NCBI GenBank assembly: GCA_910585665.1
Contig: CAJUFI010000018.1
Location: 1-34,545, forward strand
Length of the DNA stretch: 34,545 bases
Source of the DNA: an uncultured Acetatifactor sp.
Lineage (GTDB): Bacteria > Bacillota > Clostridia > Lachnospirales > Lachnospiraceae
Direction: 5' to 3'
This document shows, piece by piece, positions 30,875 through 34,545 of this stretch. The first letter of the stretch is position 1. Each line of letters opens with the position of its first letter. A program made the translations under genes and the position numbers. The notes beneath the pieces are model-generated. The model was not told where the DNA came from, did not search any database, and worked only from the letters and a program-made list of their open reading frames with translations.

Positions 30875-31070
30875 TTCCTTTTTCCTCCGACTTAAATAAT
30901 AGAATAAAATATAAAAGCCACTCTTCTCATTTTACCACCAGGACTATGAAACCGCAAGGTACAAGAAGCATATATTTTTATAAAAATTTAAGTGAAATTT
31001 AACAAAAGCCTTTTGTCCGATCAGGACAGCAAAGCGGCTTCCACAAGGGGGATTTTGTTGTAAAGCCATA

Positions 31071-31099
31071 TTTACAGAAAGGCAAGAATCATGTAAAAT
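31071..31099 (+). promoter_or_regulatory. Promoter of the M3 oligopeptidase gene
   Basis: The -35 TTTACA (31071-31076), a 17-base spacer and the -10 TAAAAT (31094-31099) are about 55 bases before the start codon. Confidence 0.65.
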
Positions 31100-31153
31100 A
31101 GAGCAAAAGTGCTTGCGATGCGGATTGGGAAGCACAGAAAAGAGGAAACAGGA

Positions 31154-32827
31154 ATGAAATTTAAGGATATGCCATACAAGAGAGTGGATTTCGACCAGGT
31201 CGAAAAGCAGATGCGGGAGCTGATGGAGGAATTCGACAGGGCCGCGGACGGGGAGGAGCAGTTCCGGGTTCATCAGAAGTACTATAAATTGACTGATTCG
31301 GTGGGTACCCAGATGGTCATAGCCCATATCCGCTATGACGTGGATACCACGGACGAGTTCTACAGCGCGGAACATGAGTACTACAATGAGAAGTCGCCCA
31401 TCTACAGGAACCTGGTGCTGGAGTATGAAAAAAAGCTGTACCAATCGCCCTACCGGGAGAAGCTGACGGAGAAGATTGGCCCGGTGGCCTTCAAGAATAT
31501 GGAGATAGCCCAGAAAGCCATGGACGAGCGGCTGATTCCCCTGATGCAGGAGGAGAACGCCCTGACCACGGAGTACAGCAAGCTGATCGCCAATGCGCAG
31601 ATTCCCTTTGACGGCCAGGTGCTGAACCTTTCCCTGCTGCGCCCCTACACGGTGCATCAGGACAGGAGCGTCAGGGCCGCCGCGTGGAAGGCCCAGAGCG
31701 AGTTCTTCGCGGCCAACGCAGAAAAGCTGGACGAAATCTATGACAAGCTGGTGAAGAACCGCACCGCCCAGGCCAGGGAGCTGGGATATGACAATTATCT
31801 GGAACTGGGATATTACAGGATGAACCGCAATTGCTACGGCAAGGAGGAAGTGGAGGCGTTCCGCCGCCAGGTGAAGGAGGACTTCGTTCCCTTCGCGGAG
31901 AAGCTTCATGACCGCAGGAGGCAGAGGCTCGGGCTGGACAAGTTGAGCTGCGTCGACACCGCCGTGTATTTCAAGGAGGGGAACCCTGCGCCTTTCGGCA
32001 CCCCGGAGGAAATCCTGGCCGCCGGGCAGAAGATGTACGGAGAGCTTTCGCCGGTGACGAAAGAATTCATCGATTTCATGATGGAAAATGAACTGTTTGA
32101 CGTGCTTGGCCGCAAGACCAAGCGTGCCGGGGGCTATATGACCTACATGCCCGACTACGAAGCCCCCTTCGTGTTCGCCAACTTCAACGGCACCAGCGGG
32201 GATGTGGACGTGATTACCCATGAGTGCGGCCATGCCTTCCAGGGATGGCTCTCCGGCAAGGACCCCATCCGGGAGCACAGCGATATCACCATGGAGACGG
32301 CGGAGATCCATTCCATGTCCATGGAGTTCTTCACCCAGAAGTGGATGCCGCTGTTCTTCGCGGACCGGGCAGAGGATTATATCGAGATGCACCTGGAGGA
32401 CTCTGCGGCGTTCATCCCTTACGGCTGCATGGTGGACGAGTTCCAGCATATTGTCTACGAGAACCCGGACATGACGCCGGACGAGCGTCATGCCGCATGG
32501 CTGAAGCTGGAGGGGGAGTACAGGCCCCATCAGGACTACGGCGATGACAGGTTCTTTGGCAAGGGAGGCTTCTGGCAGAGGCAGCAGCATATCTACACCT
32601 CGCCTTTCTATTACATTGACTACTGCCTGGCCCAGACCTGCGCCCTGCAGTACAAGGTGAAGATGGACGCGGACTTTGGGGCGGCCTGGGAGAGCTACCT
32701 GAAGCTGTGCAGGCTCTCCGCCAGCGATTTCTTCACCAATATGATCAGGGAAGTGGGCCTCATGAGCCCCTTCGAGCCCGGCTGCATGAAAAATATTGTG
32801 GAAAAACTTGAAAAATATGTGAAATAG
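31154..32827 (+). CDS. M3-family oligoendopeptidase
   Basis: This 557-residue cytoplasmic zinc metallopeptidase has the active site ITHECGHAFQ, with zinc ligands His356 and His360 and catalytic Glu357. The third ligand lies in METAEIHSMSMEF, where the Glu is conserved about 25 residues on. The C-terminal substrate loop is typical: HIYTSPFYYIDYCLAQ with the paired tyrosines. The length and motifs match the PepF/M3B group, which cleaves short peptides. ATG 31154 is preferred over the open frame from 31109 because CAGGA/GAGGA sites lie just upstream. It precedes the foldase gene. Confidence 0.94.
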   Translation: MKFKDMPYKRVDFDQVEKQMRELMEEFDRAADGEEQFRVHQKYYKLTDSVGTQMVIAHIRYDVDTTDEFYSAEHEYYNEKSPIYRNLVLEYEKKLYQSPYREKLTEKIGPVAFKNMEIAQKAMDERLIPLMQEENALTTEYSKLIANAQIPFDGQVLNLSLLRPYTVHQDRSVRAAAWKAQSEFFAANAEKLDEIYDKLVKNRTAQARELGYDNYLELGYYRMNRNCYGKEEVEAFRRQVKEDFVPFAEKLHDRRRQRLGLDKLSCVDTAVYFKEGNPAPFGTPEEILAAGQKMYGELSPVTKEFIDFMMENELFDVLGRKTKRAGGYMTYMPDYEAPFVFANFNGTSGDVDVITHECGHAFQGWLSGKDPIREHSDITMETAEIHSMSMEFFTQKWMPLFFADRAEDYIEMHLEDSAAFIPYGCMVDEFQHIVYENPDMTPDERHAAWLKLEGEYRPHQDYGDDRFFGKGGFWQRQQHIYTSPFYYIDYCLAQTCALQYKVKMDADFGAAWESYLKLCRLSASDFFTNMIREVGLMSPFEPGCMKNIVEKLEKYVK

Positions 32828-32828
32828 C

Positions 32829-32857
32829 TTCACATTTTCCGAAGAATACGGTAAAAT
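32829..32857 (+). promoter_or_regulatory. Promoter of the parvulin-type foldase gene
   Basis: The -35 TTCACA (32829-32834), a 17-base spacer and the -10 TAAAAT (32852-32857) start 2 bases after the oligopeptidase stop. Confidence 0.6.
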
Positions 32858-32962
32858 AAGCCGGTGTGGCAGAGGCAGGATCACGAACAGCCACTGCCCA
32901 GAGAGCACCGGGACCGCAAAGGACTACGAGAAGGGAGTACAAACAAGAAAGGAGACATGGTC

Positions 32963-34545
32963 ATGTCCAATCATGAGACACCGAATACGGAGCAAAAACC
33001 GGAAAAGGTACAGACAAAATATGACTTGAAGATGCAGAGAAGAAAAGAAGAGAAGGAGAGGGAGGCGAGGAGCAGGCGCAACGGCAACATCATCGGCATC
33101 GTGATCGTGGCGGCGCTGGTCTGCCTGGTGGCGTCCTTTCCCATCCGGACCTATCTCACGGTGCACGGAACCTATGTGAAGGTGAACGGAGAGAACATAT
33201 CCAAGGTGGAGTACGACTATAATTATAACATGGCTGTCAGCAATTACCTCAATCAGTACGGCAATTACCTTTATATGATGGGGCTCGATCCCACGTCCGA
33301 CTTCACCTCGCAGATGTATTCGGAGACCCTGACGTGGGGGGATTTTTTCCAGCAGATGGCTGTGGAGAATATCGTGCGCAACAAAAGCCTGCTGAAACAG
33401 GCGAAGGACGAGAACTTCGTCTATGATGTCAGCGAAGAATATAAGAGCTTCGAAGAGTCCCTGCAGCAGATGGCGACCGAGGGAGGGACCTCGGTGAATG
33501 AGTACAGAAAGCAGCTGTACGGCGCTTATGCCACCCAGTCCAGGCTGAAGCCCGTTGTGGAGGAGCTGCTGTATGTGGCTGCGTACTACGATGAACTTTC
33601 CGACCGCAATGCCCCTTCCCAGGAAGAGGTCCAGGCGTATTATGACGAGAACAAGGAAAATTATGATTCCGTGGATTATCGCATGCTGACAGTGGACGCC
33701 GAACTGCCCACGGAGCCGACGGAACTGGCTGACCCGGCAGACGAGGAGGCAGAGGGACAGGACGATGCCGAGACCGGGGACGGCGAGGATGCCGAGGCCG
33801 CTTATGAGCCCTCCGAGGCAGAAATCGAGGCAGCCATGGCCGAGGCGAAGGAAGAGGCCGAAAAGGCGGAAAAGACCGTGGCCACAGAGGGCGAGCTGTA
33901 TGAGAACCAGCGCCAGTCGGCGATCAGCTATCATATTAACAGCTGGCTGTTCGAGGAGGAGAGGAAGCCGGGGGACACTACGGTGATAGAGGATTCCACG
34001 AACCACCGCTACTATGTGGTCAGCTTTGAGGACCGTTACCTGGACGATGTGCGCGCCGTGGACCTGCGCCTGGTCATCACCGCGGAGGAGAATGGACAGG
34101 CCATCCTGGATGAGTGGAAGGCAGGCGCGGCCACCGAGGAGAGCTTCGGAGAAATCTGCGATAAATATAACAACGCCTCCACCACCCAGGCGGAGGGCGG
34201 ACTGATGGAAGGCGTATTGTCTTCCAATATGCCTGCGGAGATGAGCGCTTGGGCCCATGAGGAGGGCCGGGCCGCAGGTGACACGATTGTCATTTCTCCG
34301 GAGGGTGAAACCAATTCCTATGTGGTGTACTATGTGGGAACCGGCGATGAAGAATGGGTTCTGAGCATACGGCAGACCCTGGTGAACCAAAAGATGTCGG
34401 AGTACGTGAGCGAGCTTTTGGCGAACGGCCAGGTGGAGGATCCCAAGGGGCATCTGCGGTACCTGGAAGTCCAGGCAGCGGAAGAAAGCGCGGCTCAGGA
34501 GTCCTCGGAGAGCACGGAGGCTTCCGGCAGCGAGAGCCAGTCAGA
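32963..34545 (+). CDS. Membrane-anchored PrsA/SurA-like peptidyl-prolyl isomerase (3' end outside window)
   Basis: The frame is open from ATG 32963 to the window edge (527 codons seen). It begins with a charged cytoplasmic segment (residues 1-41), one transmembrane anchor (about 42-62) and an extracytoplasmic chaperone region like SurA_N (VKVNGENISKVEYDYNYN, onwards to about 230). Two parvulin-like segments follow, one starting VDYRMLTVD (about 235) and one starting VRAVDLRLVIT (about 363-480). The first is interrupted by an acidic Glu/Asp/Ala-rich insert (about 245-310). The end seen is Ser/Glu-rich. It should help fold secreted proteins. AAAGGAG lies 8 bases before ATG 32963; ATG 32957 is too close to it. 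Confidence 0.85.
   Translation, partial: MSNHETPNTEQKPEKVQTKYDLKMQRRKEEKEREARSRRNGNIIGIVIVAALVCLVASFPIRTYLTVHGTYVKVNGENISKVEYDYNYNMAVSNYLNQYGNYLYMMGLDPTSDFTSQMYSETLTWGDFFQQMAVENIVRNKSLLKQAKDENFVYDVSEEYKSFEESLQQMATEGGTSVNEYRKQLYGAYATQSRLKPVVEELLYVAAYYDELSDRNAPSQEEVQAYYDENKENYDSVDYRMLTVDAELPTEPTELADPADEEAEGQDDAETGDGEDAEAAYEPSEAEIEAAMAEAKEEAEKAEKTVATEGELYENQRQSAISYHINSWLFEEERKPGDTTVIEDSTNHRYYVVSFEDRYLDDVRAVDLRLVITAEENGQAILDEWKAGAATEESFGEICDKYNNASTTQAEGGLMEGVLSSNMPAEMSAWAHEEGRAAGDTIVISPEGETNSYVVYYVGTGDEEWVLSIRQTLVNQKMSEYVSELLANGQVEDPKGHLRYLEVQAAEESAAQESSESTEASGSESQS

Noticed and set aside
30944..32908. 654-codon reverse frame opposite the M3 peptidase
   Set aside because: Shadow frame; composition rich in His, Leu, Val and Gln with no domain, while the forward frame has the HEXXH enzyme.
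32924..34453. 509-codon reverse frame opposite the foldase
   Set aside because: Shadow frame with low-complexity hydrophobic text. The forward frame has a ribosome site, membrane anchor and parvulin-like text and is simply cut by the window edge.

Overview
The window looks like a chromosomal segment of a GC-rich gut Firmicute, most likely a Lachnospiraceae relative. The evidence is strong AGGAGG ribosome binding sites, OmpR/VanR-type two-component pairs, a long-form LeuA, a DUF6709-like protein, M3 and C15 peptidases, a PrsA-like foldase, Uma2, Mrr-TM2 and membrane Ser/Thr kinase genes. No rRNA, tRNA, CRISPR array, phage or plasmid core gene was seen. Assignments rest on motif recognition; no searches were run.

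Layout. 1-3600 is a scarred region. It holds a 37-codon tail of a lost ABC half-transporter just ahead of an intact ABC exporter, two GH130 (mannoside phosphorylase) relics, and a perfect extended -10 promoter driving a candidate structured small RNA that ends in a terminator. 3700-8670 carries a zinc-ribbon membrane protein, a small reverse-strand protein, a phospholipid-methyltransferase-like gene, a VTT/DedA-like membrane protein, an overlapping response regulator/histidine kinase pair, and a lone degenerate receiver. 8770-11700 has a metallophosphoesterase, a Sau3AI-type restriction enzyme relic, a TPR-like protein and an ankyrin protein. A CPA2 cation/proton antiporter (12178-13359, reverse) follows.

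13900-19860 forms a co-directional block: GNAT acetyltransferase, APH-like kinase with a repeated insert, a second regulator/kinase pair, a PlsY-like acyltransferase and an overlapping GT28 glycolipid-type glycosyltransferase. This suggests a two-component-controlled envelope lipid cluster. Next come PRPP synthetase, a small protein, a coiled-coil protein built from a 42-bp tandem repeat, and a 2-isopropylmalate synthase fused to a complete C-terminal AraC-type DNA-binding domain, the most unusual gene here. 24900-28650 holds Uma2, a small membrane protein, a divergent membrane Ser/Thr kinase, an Mrr-like nuclease/zinc ribbon/TM2 fusion and a small helix-turn-helix-like protein. The window ends with pyroglutamyl peptidase, a DUF6709-like protein, an M3 oligopeptidase and a parvulin-type foldase cut by the window edge.

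A family of 105-bp palindromic elements occurs four times with identical length and TA-like ends, with 27-bp mini-palindromes that repeat only their tips. Tandem duplications sit at the 3' ends of three genes or relics.
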